From contig NZ_JAQSDY010000028.1 of the NCBI RefSeq assembly GCF_029946145.1, positions 62,001-126,000 on the forward strand: a stretch of 64,000 bases of DNA, in the 5' to 3' direction. The notes under the pieces are model-generated. The model did no database searches, was not told the DNA's origin, and saw only the letters and a program-made list of their open reading frames with translations. A program made the translations under genes and the position numbers. Below are positions 8,902 to 17,093 of this stretch, in pieces (within the stretch, counting starts at the first letter, position 1; each line of letters begins with the position of its first letter). The stretch comes from Brevundimonas sp. Lineage in GTDB: Bacteria; Pseudomonadota; Alphaproteobacteria; Caulobacterales; Caulobacteraceae.

Positions 8902-9711
8902 TCACAGGGCGGCGATCACCTCTTTCAGTATCTCGGCCGCCGGGCGCTCGCGCGGCGAGGGCGGGGCGTGGGCGTCCTGGACCAGCGACAGCACCAGCGG
9001 CAGCCAGCCGTCCCGGAGATCCGCGCTCAGTAGGGCCAGCGACGGCCGGGCCTCAAGGGCCACCCTTTCGATGCCTGGCGCCAGGGCGGCGCACAGGTCT
9101 GGCGGTGAGGTGACCAGATATTCGCGGCACGACAGCGGTCGGTTGGCATGGATCGAACACGCCTCATCCTCCAGGAACGGACAGGCGACGCCGGCGGCGA
9201 AATACTCCCGTGCGATTCCCTGGCGGTCGTCGCGGTTTTGATCGAGGCGCTCCATGAGGCCCAGCGGCGCGAGGGTGTCGAGGGCCGCCTCGAAGCGGCG
9301 GCGCACATGCCTGCGCCGGGGCTCGGGCATGGCCTCGACCAGTCGGGCCAGGGCGCGGGCTTCGGCGGGCGCGACGGGCACCAGCTGGCGACAGCAGGCG
9401 CCGCAGCCGGCGCGGCAGGAAACCTCCTGCCCCTCGGCCGCGACGCGGGCGGTCGCCCGGGTCGCGAACAAACTGCTCAGGCCGTGAACGATGGGCAGCA
9501 CGTCCTCGACCGTGACGAGGCCGGCGGGCACGGTCATCTCAACCGATATCCGCTCTCCCCCGACCTCCAGCACCACCCGGCCGGTCGCGGTCGCCTCGCC
9601 TTCGGATGAGGCCGCTGACAGACGCACGACCCCGTCATCGTCGGGATCGACCCGTTGCGGGCGTGTCCCGCATCGAGCGCCGGCGCGCAAGGAATGGGCC
9701 GCGCCGGTCAC
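8902..9711 (-). CDS. YkgJ-family cysteine-cluster protein
   Basis: A 269-residue frame. Its core carries the Fe/Zn-binding cysteine pattern of YkgJ/COG0727 proteins: C-R-A-G-C-G-A-C-C, followed later by ACPFLEDEACSIHANRPLSC and REYLV. These proteins are thought to hold a metal or Fe-S cluster; their substrate is generally unknown. The GTG start overlaps the upstream stop. The first 60 residues are poorly conserved-looking, so the true start could be internal. It is last in the envelope gene group, possibly cotranscribed with the secreted proteins upstream. Confidence 0.75.
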   Translation of the reverse strand: MTGAAHSLRAGARCGTRPQRVDPDDDGVVRLSAASSEGEATATGRVVLEVGGERISVEMTVPAGLVTVEDVLPIVHGLSSLFATRATARVAAEGQEVSCRAGCGACCRQLVPVAPAEARALARLVEAMPEPRRRHVRRRFEAALDTLAPLGLMERLDQNRDDRQGIAREYFAAGVACPFLEDEACSIHANRPLSCREYLVTSPPDLCAALAPGIERVALEARPSLALLSADLRDGWLPLVLSLVQDAHAPPSPRERPAAEILKEVIAAL

Positions 9712-10262
9712 TAACGCCTGTTGGGTCGGACCCGGTTGTCACCCGGGTTGGCCGGCAGGGCGCACTGCTGAACGCCTTCACGCGTGACGACCTCGCCCTG
9801 CTGGGCGACGCAGGCCCGGGCGGTGTAGTGGATGTCGATCTTGGTGTAGTTCAGCGCGAGGCCCTGTTTGTGGATGTCGGCGTCTCCCGTCGCCGGCAGG
9901 CGGCACTGCTGAACGCCCTCATGTCTGACGACCTCACCGCGGCGGGCCGTGCACGCCTGGACGCTGTTCACCCGGTCGATCTTGAGGAACATGTCAACGG
10001 CTCTGGTCTGGCCGGCGGGGCTCGATGAGTCCGCCGTGGTATCCCGACACGCACTGAGCTGGGCCTCAGGAAGGTGTTTGCCGTTGGCGCAACCCCTGAG
10101 CTGGGCGTCCTGGTCGATGTGATCCCGGTTCGAAGTCGTTCCGGGCGCCGTGACGACGGTCCCTGGCGTCGGACGCAAGCTTTCCTGCGCCTGGACCGAT
10201 ACGACGACGACGCCGAGGTCGAATATGGCCGCGCCGGCCAGGATGATCGCTGTCTTCCGCAT
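9711..10262 (-). CDS. Secreted protein with two cysteine-motif repeats
   Basis: A 183-residue protein with a signal peptide (residues 1-25, ending VSVQA). The ATG at 10262 is chosen because AAGGAAA lies about 8 nt upstream; an upstream ATG at 10304 is less likely. Two roughly 40-residue repeats carry the pattern A-C-x-A-(R/Q)-(R/Q)-G-E-V-V-x-x-E-G-V-Q-Q-C-x-L-P-A, with two cysteines 16 residues apart, probably a disulfide. A further cysteine pair (GCANG ... SACRD) lies nearer the N-terminus, after the decapeptide NRDHIDQDAQ. The next gene upstream has the same repeat and decapeptide, so the two are paralogues in part. No family is recognised. Confidence 0.7.
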   Translation of the reverse strand: MRKTAIILAGAAIFDLGVVVVSVQAQESLRPTPGTVVTAPGTTSNRDHIDQDAQLRGCANGKHLPEAQLSACRDTTADSSSPAGQTRAVDMFLKIDRVNSVQACTARRGEVVRHEGVQQCRLPATGDADIHKQGLALNYTKIDIHYTARACVAQQGEVVTREGVQQCALPANPGDNRVRPNRR

Positions 10263-10346
10263 GGTGTCCATTTCCTTGTTTGGGTCTTTGGGACGGGCGT
10301 CCATCGGCGGTGACCGGTCCCGCCTGTTGCGTGGTCGATACCTGCA

Positions 10347-11153
10347 TCAGGGCCGGACGGCCCCCTCTGGGCGAGACGTCGCTGGCAGGCGGCATTGCTG
10401 GACGCCCTCGTGCATCAGAACGACGCCGCGCCGCGCCGTGCAGGCCTCAGCCGTATTCAACCGGTCGATCCGCCCCCATGACCATGACTCGATGTCGATG
10501 GGTCCGCCCGATGAGTTGATGGCCGCCTCTGGCACGGCGCCTGGCGCCGGGCGCCGTGCGCCGGGCGAAGGACGGTCGGTGTTCGTTCGGGCAATGAAGT
10601 CAGCGCCTTGAGATGAACTAACTTCAGTCAGCGCACTTCCACGGCTGGTGGAGCCCGCCGCCTGACCTTGGGACGACCGTCCCGGGGTGTCGGACTGGGC
10701 GTCCTGATCGATGTGGTCCCGGTTCGGCAGCCGTCCTCCGCCGGACCCGCCGATGCCGTTGACCGGTCCGTCGCGGGATTGCGCCTGGGCGGTCTCCGGC
10801 TGTCCCTGGGCGTTGGTGACCCGGCCCGTGACGACCGCCGCCTCCTGCGAGTACCGTCCGCCACCCAATCCGCCGATGCCGTTGACGGGCGCTTCGCCGG
10901 AAACGGCCCGGTACGACCCTTCGACCTGCACAGTGTCGGTCTCGCTATTGTTGATGAGCCGAAGCCGCTCACCGCCCGTTCGCGGTTCACCGCTCGTCGA
11001 GCCCGGCGCGACCGACGGGCCGCCGCGGGGGGCCGCCCTTGTCTCGACCGCGATCGTCGCGCCCGACGAGTTGAGGGTTGCGCTTTGAGCGAGAGCCGGC
11101 CCGGCCAGCAGGACGGCGCCGAGCATGACGAGGGTTCCTGTAGAGGTCTTCAT
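10347..11153 (-). CDS. Secreted low-complexity protein, possible CsgG-pathway substrate
   Basis: A 268-residue protein with a clear signal peptide ending PALAQ. It contains an N-terminal segment ATLNSSGATIAVET and a C-terminal near-copy AAINSSGGPIDIES, two PVNGIGG-x-GGGR repeats, the decapeptide NRDHIDQDAQ and a C-terminal EACTARRG ... HEGVQQCRLPA motif also present twice in the neighbouring secreted protein. The Asn/Ser/Gly-rich repeated makeup and position just downstream of a CsgG-like gene suggest an exported surface or matrix component. That is inference; no named family was recognised. Confidence 0.65.
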   Translation of the reverse strand: MKTSTGTLVMLGAVLLAGPALAQSATLNSSGATIAVETRAAPRGGPSVAPGSTSGEPRTGGERLRLINNSETDTVQVEGSYRAVSGEAPVNGIGGLGGGRYSQEAAVVTGRVTNAQGQPETAQAQSRDGPVNGIGGSGGGRLPNRDHIDQDAQSDTPGRSSQGQAAGSTSRGSALTEVSSSQGADFIARTNTDRPSPGARRPAPGAVPEAAINSSGGPIDIESWSWGRIDRLNTAEACTARRGVVLMHEGVQQCRLPATSRPEGAVRP

Positions 11154-11190
11154 GACGCGTCTCCCTTGAGGGGCGATTACGATGATAGGT

Positions 11191-12078
11191 TCAGTCCGTC
11201 CTCAGCACGTCGCCGCGCATCGGCGGCTCGCCGTCGATGATGCTGGCGATCGAGAGCCTGTCGCGGACCGTCTCGACCTGCACCCGGCCGATGCGGGACA
11301 TTTCCACGTCGAGAATCTCACCTGTCCGCGGATCGGTTAGTGTGCGGCCCGGCCGCCAGACGCTGAGGCTCAGACCGGGCTGGACGTTGCGATCAGCCCC
11401 GGCGTTCAGATAGACGCCGTTGGCGGCCACATCGACGACGAGGGCTGACCAGGGCACGTTGCGCATGCCCGCGGCGATCTGGTCAACCGCCCGGACGATG
11501 GCGTCCTGACCGGCCTGGCCGATGGGTGTGGCGCGGAAGATCTCGCCGCCCAGCCGGGCGCCGCCCCAGTTGTCGACCAGCCCGGCCTCCGAGGTGCGCG
11601 ACGAGGCCCGCCCCTCGGCGCTGGAGGTCGAGATGACCTGGCCGGTGGTGGTGTCGACGAGGCGCAGGGCGATCTCGATCACGGCGGTCTGGTTGCGTGT
11701 GCTGGCCCGGCCGCCCAGCAGTCCGCCCAGGGGGCCGCCGCTAATGCTCATCCCGCCGCCCCCGGCGGCGGCCTCGTATTTGGTCACGGCCCCGCGCACG
11801 ATGGCGCTGGCCTCCATCGCTCCACCCCCCTCGACCACCAGGAAGCGACCGTCCTCGACCAGGGCCTGGGTCAGCATGGCGGTCATGCCGTCTGCGGTGA
11901 CCGAGCCCCCGACCGCCTCGGTGGCCCGGAAGATGTCGACCGCGATGGTCTTCCTCAGACCGCCATAGGCGGCGCGGCTCTGGGGGGCGGCGAGGACGGG
12001 CGTGGCGGCGGCGGCCACGGTCAGGGCGCCGCCGGTCAGGACCAGGCGTCGGTTCAGGCGCAAGTCGACCATGTTCAT
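11191..12078 (-). CDS. CsgG/HfaB-like secretion-channel family protein
   Basis: A 295-residue protein. The N-terminus is Tat-like (L-N-R-R-L-V-L-T-G-G) with a hydrophobic stretch ending VLAAPQS. The body fits CsgG-family proteins: an initial strand RKTIAVDIFRA, then LTQALVEDGRFLVVE, the glycine-rich insertion GGGGMSISGGPLGG, paired strands AVIEIALRLVDTTTGQVI and a C-terminal AGMRNVPWSALVVDV. CsgG forms an outer-membrane export pore for curli; the Caulobacter relative HfaB anchors holdfast. No lipobox cysteine is visible, unlike CsgG itself. The start overlaps the upstream secreted-protein gene by 4 nt, so the genes are coexpressed. The function as an export pore is inferred from family. Confidence 0.75.
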   Translation of the reverse strand: MNMVDLRLNRRLVLTGGALTVAAAATPVLAAPQSRAAYGGLRKTIAVDIFRATEAVGGSVTADGMTAMLTQALVEDGRFLVVEGGGAMEASAIVRGAVTKYEAAAGGGGMSISGGPLGGLLGGRASTRNQTAVIEIALRLVDTTTGQVISTSSAEGRASSRTSEAGLVDNWGGARLGGEIFRATPIGQAGQDAIVRAVDQIAAGMRNVPWSALVVDVAANGVYLNAGADRNVQPGLSLSVWRPGRTLTDPRTGEILDVEMSRIGRVQVETVRDRLSIASIIDGEPPMRGDVLRTD

Positions 12079-12668
12079 CTCACCAGACTGACGGTACCCG
12101 TGACCGCCACGGTTTGGGGCGCGGCGGGCCGCGCGGGCGCCGCCCGGGCAGCGGGCGGCGGGACGCGCGGATCGACCTGTTGGTCCGCGCGTCCGTCGCC
12201 GTCATAGTCACCGGGGACCGGTCCGGCGCTGGTGGTATAGGGGAAGCAAAGGTCGCGGTCGGCTGGCGAGGGGCCGCGCGCCCTGTCCTGCGCAGGCCCC
12301 CGGGTGGCGGCGGGAAGGGCCAGTTGCAGCTCGGCGGGTGGGGCCTGGACCGCCGGCAACAGCAGCCCGATCAGGACGCCAATGATATGGTCTTCACCCT
12401 CGGCGCCTCCGGAGCGGTCGATCGCCGACCTGAGGCCGGGTCCGTTCAGACAGATGTTGTTGGCGCCAGCGGGCAGGTTGAGACGGAAGCTCCCCCGGGC
12501 GTCCGTTCGGGTCGTCGCGACAGGGCGACCGTTCTGGTACGAGGAGATCAGCAGGTCTGTAAGCACATAGCCGCGGGCGCCTGGCGTCGTTTCGGCGCTG
12601 GTCGTGGACATGGACAGGAGCAGGCCAGCCAGGCTCGCCAGCGCCATCAGTCCCACTCGCGATGTCAT
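12075..12668 (-). CDS. Secreted protein coupled to the CsgG-like gene
   Basis: A 197-residue protein with a signal peptide (residues 1-25, ending TSAE). The centre has a short carboxypeptidase-regulatory-like strand pair (RTDARGSFRLNLPAG) followed by an N-I-C-L segment. The C-terminal third is proline/alanine rich (PPPAARAAPARPAAP) and contains a D-x-D-G-D-G-x-A-D stretch that could bind calcium. It ends with a 4-nt ATGA overlap into the CsgG-like gene. It may be an accessory or substrate of that channel; no named family was recognised. Confidence 0.6.
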   Translation of the reverse strand: MTSRVGLMALASLAGLLLSMSTTSAETTPGARGYVLTDLLISSYQNGRPVATTRTDARGSFRLNLPAGANNICLNGPGLRSAIDRSGGAEGEDHIIGVLIGLLLPAVQAPPAELQLALPAATRGPAQDRARGPSPADRDLCFPYTTSAGPVPGDYDGDGRADQQVDPRVPPPAARAAPARPAAPQTVAVTGTVSLVR

Positions 12669-12973
12669 GATGAGAGTTCCAGTATCCGCTTAAAATATCT
12701 GCGGTTTTTCAAGCTGGTCACGGTTAGGCTTGGCTGTCAATCGGGCCCGAATGATCAAGGCCCGGGGCACAGGTTCATCGGCAGTGGTCGTCTGGGGGGC
12801 GGGGCAAGACGCCAATTCAAACGGGTCGAATATCTCGTCGGAATTGATCTGAATGCACATCTGCGCGGGGGCCCGGCAGTCGGACTATCGGATGTATTGA
12901 CAGCGGCGCCTCTCGGTGACCAGCGTTGTCCGACCGCAAATGGCGGCCGGCATGGCCTTGCGGGGAAACCCAA
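12669..12973. other. Divergent intergenic region
   Basis: This 305-nt spacer separates the leftward CsgG-type operon from the rightward small secreted gene and must hold two outward promoters. An AT-rich stretch (CGCTTAAAATATC) occurs near 12690-12705 close to the leftward gene. No convincing operator pair or RNA structure was identified. Confidence 0.4.
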
Positions 12974-13369
12974 ATGACATCGAGATTCAAAATTGCCCTG
13001 ATCAGCCTCGCGTTGGCGGTCCCGGGAGGAGTGGTCAACGCAGGCGAACCGATCCCCGGGGTCGATGTCAACCTGGGCAAGGATCCCGGGGGCACGGCGA
13101 TCGTGGTCGCGACTACGGATCGGGAAGGCCGCTTCTCGGTGCAGGTGAGGGTCGAGCGGGGTGAATACGCGGTCTCGACGGCGTGCTCTCCCCGACAGGC
13201 CTGCCCATCAAACAGGCGGTTGACGCTCAGCGTCGATGGGCGGCCGGTCAGGCCTGACGCCCGAGGCCGGTACCTGTTTCCGGTTGGCGGAAGCCTGGGC
13301 ACGGTGGTGCTCAGCGGCCGGGTCGATATATTCGACCGGTGGGGACGTCAGGCCGAGCCCGCCCGCTAG
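12974..13369 (+). CDS. Small secreted protein with carboxypeptidase-regulatory-like fold
   Basis: A 131-residue protein starting at an ATG that gives a good signal peptide (residues 1-22, ending VVNAGE); an upstream in-frame ATG at 12926 would bury the signal. The segment PIPGVDVNLGKDPGG ... ATTDREGRFSVQV resembles carboxypeptidase regulatory-like/Cna-B beta-sandwich domains, which are usually structural or adhesive. Two cysteines flank CSPRQAC. It diverges from the CsgG-like cluster and shares a general TTD-x-x-G-x-F strand pattern with the 12075-12668 product, so a related surface role is possible. Confidence 0.6.
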   Translation: MTSRFKIALISLALAVPGGVVNAGEPIPGVDVNLGKDPGGTAIVVATTDREGRFSVQVRVERGEYAVSTACSPRQACPSNRRLTLSVDGRPVRPDARGRYLFPVGGSLGTVVLSGRVDIFDRWGRQAEPAR

Positions 13370-13547
13370 CGCCACGCTCGGGGGCGTCAGCAACCGGTCG
13401 CGCCCGGTCTCTCGCACAGGGCGGCGAAGCGGACGTTCCAACGCGCCTCGAACTCGGACTGTCGTGTTTCCGGAGATGGACCAGTATCTGTTCTTGGCGC
13501 GAAGCAGAACTCGCGTTTTGAAGGAGCCATGGCGAATCGCGTCAGGG

Positions 13548-14855
13548 TCAAGGAACGGTCAGAAGCCGAAGGCTCGGGTCGATCGGCCGGCGCCAATGCT
13601 CATCGACGCCGGCGGCCTGCGCGAACCGGGGCCATTCGGCGACGGCGGTGCTGACCTCCTTCAGGATGGTTCGGACGCGGTTGCGATTGAGCGACGCTGT
13701 CCGGGCGCAGGCCTCGAAGTCCTCGAGCGTGAAGTCGTCGCGCTTGCCGTTCATCGACATCTGGTGGCGGGCGGTCCAGTCGCCGTCAGGATTGAAGCTC
13801 CAGGTGATGTCGAAGGCCGGCGACAGCCGCCAAGCGCCGGCCCGGTCCATCAGGAAGGCGATGTTCTTGACATGGTCGTCCTGGTTGCGGGCGATGATGT
13901 TGAAGGCCATGCGCCGGAACTGTTCTTCCAACGCCTCCATCGGGAGGCCGAGGCGGCGCATGACGAACAGGGCCTGTTCGTAGGACCAGGCGTTCTGGTC
14001 GTTGAAATCGTAGTGGGCGAGCGCGGCCAGGGACTGCATGTGCAGCTTGCCGCCGCCGGGCAGGCGGTCGAACCGCCTGGTCATGAAATGGCGCCGGCCA
14101 CCTTCTTCGAGAAGACGGCATTCGGCGACGGCGACGCCCGCGGCCATCGCCATCAGGGCATAGGCGTACTCGACGGCGCCGTAGCCCTGCGGATCGGTCA
14201 GCTCCTTGTCCTTGTTGCCCTTCACGCCGTCGAACTTCAGCAGCCAATAGTCGAAGCCGTCTCCGGCCTCGACCTGGCCCGACCGGACCTCATTGGTCTG
14301 GGCGTTCCAGGCGATCACCGCCTTGGCGCGGGCGCCGCCGGCGGAGGTGCCGACCCGCAGGATGTCGCGCAGCGCCTCGGCCTTTTTCTCGTCGGCGAAC
14401 GACGAGAGGAGATCATTGCGATGGGTCAGGACTTCCGACGCCAGCTCGACCAGAGCGTCGAGCTTGATCCGGGTCGCGGCCTTGCGGCGCGGGCCCTTGG
14501 CCGGGGCGAACTCAAGGGCGCCCATGCCGCGCGCGCCAGTGTAGCAAAGCCGTTCGACGGCGTTGAAGCTCTCCGGCGTCCGGCCCTGGGTCGCGAGCCA
14601 GGCGTCGATCAGAGTGTTGCCGTACTTGTCGGGCAAGGCGTCGGCCAGCATGCCCGGCAGGCCGTGGAAGCTGCGCGGGTTGAGGTCGGGGAAGGTGTAG
14701 ATCTCGGAAGCCAACGGCATCATCAGCGGCGCCGGCTGAATCCCACTGGTGAGGAAGGCGGGATCATAGGCGAAGGCGGCGACATCGGCGCCGTCTTCCA
14801 GGGACACGGCGCCGATGCGTCTTCCCCACAGACGGACCTCGGCGACGGTGGTCAT
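13548..14855 (-). CDS. hipA: HipA-family serine/threonine kinase toxin
   Basis: A 435-residue HipA protein of normal length. Visible features are the N-terminal block with LPDKYGN (HipA usually LPDSWG), a glycine-rich ATP-binding loop TSAGGARAKAV, the catalytic loop N-Q-D-D-H-V-K-N and the metal-binding SPAFDITWS block. HipA kinases phosphorylate aminoacyl-tRNA synthetases or related targets and induce dormancy unless bound by HipB. The start overlaps hipB by ATGA, giving coupled translation with the antitoxin first. All motif residues expected for activity are present, so the toxin appears intact. Confidence 0.92.
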   Translation of the reverse strand: MTTVAEVRLWGRRIGAVSLEDGADVAAFAYDPAFLTSGIQPAPLMMPLASEIYTFPDLNPRSFHGLPGMLADALPDKYGNTLIDAWLATQGRTPESFNAVERLCYTGARGMGALEFAPAKGPRRKAATRIKLDALVELASEVLTHRNDLLSSFADEKKAEALRDILRVGTSAGGARAKAVIAWNAQTNEVRSGQVEAGDGFDYWLLKFDGVKGNKDKELTDPQGYGAVEYAYALMAMAAGVAVAECRLLEEGGRRHFMTRRFDRLPGGGKLHMQSLAALAHYDFNDQNAWSYEQALFVMRRLGLPMEALEEQFRRMAFNIIARNQDDHVKNIAFLMDRAGAWRLSPAFDITWSFNPDGDWTARHQMSMNGKRDDFTLEDFEACARTASLNRNRVRTILKEVSTAVAEWPRFAQAAGVDEHWRRPIDPSLRLLTVP

Positions 14856-15199
14856 GGTTCGTCACCCCAGGTCCACGGGGTCGCGGGTTCCGGAGTGTCG
14901 GCCGGGCGGGCGCGCTGACGCGTCTTGCCGTGGCGTTCGAGCAGGGCGATGGGGTTGGCCGGGGTCTCGGGCAGCAACCGGTCGAGGCCCTCCAGTTTGT
15001 GCAGGGCCCGGAGGCACCGGACCAGGTTGGCGGACTGGGTCGAGGCCCCGTCCTCGAGTCGCTCGATGGTTCGCTTGGACACGCCTGCGGCTTCGGCGAA
15101 CTGGGCCTGGGTCATTTGTCGCGCGAGCCGTGTTTCCGCGACCCTGCGGCCAAACTCCACGAGGGCGGCGTGGTCGGCGGTAAGGTTGGTTATCTTCAT
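14852..15199 (-). CDS. hipB: HipB-like XRE-family antitoxin
   Basis: A 115-residue protein with an XRE helix-turn-helix at residues 15-70 (LARQMTQAQFAEAAGVSKRT ... LEDG) and a proline-rich C-terminal tail ending TPWTWGDEP. HipB proteins dimerise on palindromic operators and neutralise HipA. The gene precedes and overlaps hipA. Four operator-like 16-bp dyads lie directly upstream. The start at 15199 is the only ATG in frame before the HTH. Confidence 0.9.
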   Translation of the reverse strand: MKITNLTADHAALVEFGRRVAETRLARQMTQAQFAEAAGVSKRTIERLEDGASTQSANLVRCLRALHKLEGLDRLLPETPANPIALLERHGKTRQRARPADTPEPATPWTWGDEP

Positions 15200-15202
15200 A
15201 AT

Positions 15203-15345
15203 TCGCCACTTTCGACGAGTTATATAGAGAATAAGAGTTAAGTCGTCAATAACGGCGATTTATAACTGGGAGCGGGGCGGATCATAAGTCGCCATTTATG
15301 GCGAGATAACGCCTATTTAATCCTATAACCCGCCAGAAATGGCGA
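15203..15345. promoter_or_regulatory. Four spaced HipB operator-like dyads
   Basis: Four 16-bp sites of form TCGCCAT-N2-ATGGCGA lie upstream of hipB, at 15203-15218, 15243-15258, 15289-15304 and 15330-15345. The third is a perfect dyad, the fourth has one perfect half and the first two are degraded. Centre spacings are 40, 46 and 41 bp, roughly four helical turns. Multiple evenly spaced sites are typical of cooperative HipB repression. The first overlaps the region just upstream of the hipB start and the fourth covers the start of the integrase-tail ORF. Confidence 0.7.
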
Positions 15346-15689
15346 CATGTGGTGATCATGCCGCTTCAAGGCACGCCTGTGTGCCTGAGAAGCAGGCGGC
15401 GCTGGCGCTATGGGCAAACCATCGCGTGCGGCCCGTTCATGCTGCCGCGCCATCCAGCCAGGCGTCGTCGGACGAGGCCAGCACGCTTGTCGACGACGCC
15501 AGGGCGAAGGCGCTGGCCCGGCGCCAGAAGGGTCAGCTCCACGAGGCGGTGCTGTCGATTTGCATGGATCTGTCGCGCCATCAAGGCAGGGCCAACTCGC
15601 ATCTGGCCATCCTGGGCAAGGCCCGGCTTGAGCGCGCGGCGGCGGGCTCGCGCGATCAGGTCGCGGACTGGATCGACGGGTTTCGCTAA
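15339..15689 (+). pseudogene. Integrase C-terminal remnant A
   Basis: A 116-codon open frame. Its residues 11-30 (R-H-A-C-V-P-E-K-Q-A-A-L-A-L-W-A-N-H) match the end of tyrosine recombinases, where the catalytic tyrosine is usually followed by R-H-x-Y-x-x-E-K-R-x-A-L. The catalytic and upstream parts are missing. The last 65 residues (AKALARRQKGQLHEAVLSIC ... WIDGFR) match the tail of remnant B at 17946-18371. The frame begins inside the fourth hip operator, so a transcript is possible, but it cannot be an active recombinase. Confidence 0.6.
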
Positions 15690-15728
15690 GCGTTCAGAGA
15701 GGTCCCGATCAGGCCCGACGTACCGTTA

Positions 15729-17093
15729 ATGACATCGGTCATGGACACAAGCCCGACTGTCGCCAGCAGGGCGAACATGGCACCGACGATGAACGTCGCC
15801 TCTGGTCCGATCCGGGACCAAAGCAGGCCGGCGACGACGCTGGCCGCCAGCAAGGATCTGTTTCGCCGGCAAGCCATAACCCATGCAGCAGGGCGCCTAA
15901 CCGGCAATGTGATCCTGGCTTCTTCAGTGTCCCTGAGGCTTCTGACGTTTCTTCTGGTGGCGATTGTGCTCGCCGTGACGGTGTTCGCGGCAACAGCTTC
16001 TTACGCGCGCAAGGAAACGGTGTCAGGCTGGCTTACGCCCCCCGCCGGACTGATCCGCCTCACGGCCCGAGATGGTGGGGTCGTAGAGCGCGTTCTAGTC
16101 TCCGAGGGCGAGTTGGTGAAGGCTGGACAGCCGATCGCGACCCTGCGCCTTTCCCGGGCGCTGGAGCAAGGCGATGCGTTTTCGGCGCTCTCCGCGAGCC
16201 TATCCGGGCAGCAAGGCGCAGCCCGGGACCGGGCCTCGGCGACACGGGAGACCCTCGGGGCCGAGCGCAGCCAGTTGATCCGGCGGCGCGGCGGCCTCAG
16301 TGGTGAACGTGCGGAGGCCCGGCGGCGCGTGCAGTTGCAGCGTCAGAGGCTTGCCCTCGCCAACGACCAGGTTCCGCGCGCTGAAGCCATCGCCGCCCAA
16401 GGCTTCATGCCGGGACGAGAACTGGAGGCCCGACGCTCGGCAGCCCTTCAGGCCGACCTGGCGTTGTCGGAGATTACCGCCCAGGTGTTGGAATACGAAC
16501 GCCAGATCAGCGAGGTCGACAGCCGCCTTGCCGCCATTCCGATAGATTTGCGCGCGGCCGAGGCAGAGGTGGCGGCGGTGCGGGCGAAGCTGGTCGGGCA
16601 GGAGACGCGGACCGAAGCCGAGGCAATCTACAACGTGGTGGCCACGGTGGCCGGCCGGATCGCCGCCTTGCCGACGGCACCCGGCCAGAGTGTCGCGGCC
16701 GGCGCAACCTTGGCGATCGTGACGCCCGGCGACGGTCCGCTGGAGGCGGAACTTTACGCTCCCTCCCGGGCCGCGGGGTTCGTTCGCGAGGGCCAGGAGG
16801 TGCGTCTGATGTACCAGCCTTTCCCGCATCAGAAGTTCGGCTCGGGAGCGGGACGGATTACCTCGGTCTCGCGGACCGTTCTGGCGCCGGACGAGGTCGC
16901 TGTCCGTGGCCTGAAGATCGATGGACCGGTCTTCCGGGTTCGGGTCCGGTTGGACCGTGAGAGCGTGTCAGCCTACGGCCGGGAAATACCGATGCGGCCC
17001 GGCATGCTGTTGACGGCGGACGTGATCATCGACCGGCGCAATCTTCTGGAATGGCTTTTGGACCCCCTGTACGCGGCCGGGCGACGCGGATGA
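15729..17093 (+). CDS. HlyD-family adaptor of a bacteriocin-type exporter, N-terminus replaced
   Basis: A 454-residue frame. From about residue 43 (DLFRRQAI) it is a CvaA-like HlyD adaptor: a transmembrane helix at 68-90, SYARKETVSGWLTPPAGLIR, a coiled-coil arm at 130-270 and a C-terminal lipoyl/beta-barrel part. Residues 1-42 are not HlyD sequence; they are antisense translation of an MFS gene fragment, so the native start was lost. Possible starts are 15729, 15741, 15777 and 15789. Together with the truncated C39 exporter next door it is the remnant of a colicin-V-type export pair. Whether it is still expressed is unknown. Confidence 0.7.
   Translation: MTSVMDTSPTVASRANMAPTMNVASGPIRDQSRPATTLAASKDLFRRQAITHAAGRLTGNVILASSVSLRLLTFLLVAIVLAVTVFAATASYARKETVSGWLTPPAGLIRLTARDGGVVERVLVSEGELVKAGQPIATLRLSRALEQGDAFSALSASLSGQQGAARDRASATRETLGAERSQLIRRRGGLSGERAEARRRVQLQRQRLALANDQVPRAEAIAAQGFMPGRELEARRSAALQADLALSEITAQVLEYERQISEVDSRLAAIPIDLRAAEAEVAAVRAKLVGQETRTEAEAIYNVVATVAGRIAALPTAPGQSVAAGATLAIVTPGDGPLEAELYAPSRAAGFVREGQEVRLMYQPFPHQKFGSGAGRITSVSRTVLAPDEVAVRGLKIDGPVFRVRVRLDRESVSAYGREIPMRPGMLLTADVIIDRRNLLEWLLDPLYAAGRRG
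15740..15855 (-). pseudogene. 116-bp fragment of an MFS transporter 3' end
   Basis: On the minus strand this segment encodes LLAASVVAGLLWSRIGPEAT and continues to GLVSM. It aligns without gaps to 52156-52271, the C-terminal part of the intact MFS gene, with a small number of mismatches (a constant offset of 36,416). Homology stops abruptly at the shared CAAGG (15851-15855), after which HlyD-like coding begins in the other direction. It is a breakpoint scar from a paralogue or duplicated copy of the 52-kb gene. Confidence 0.8.

Noticed and set aside
13387..13530. Possible 47-residue minus-strand ORF (starts MAPSKREFCFAP)
   Set aside because: No recognised motif and weak start context; it may be the tail of a lost gene. 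Left out of the feature list.
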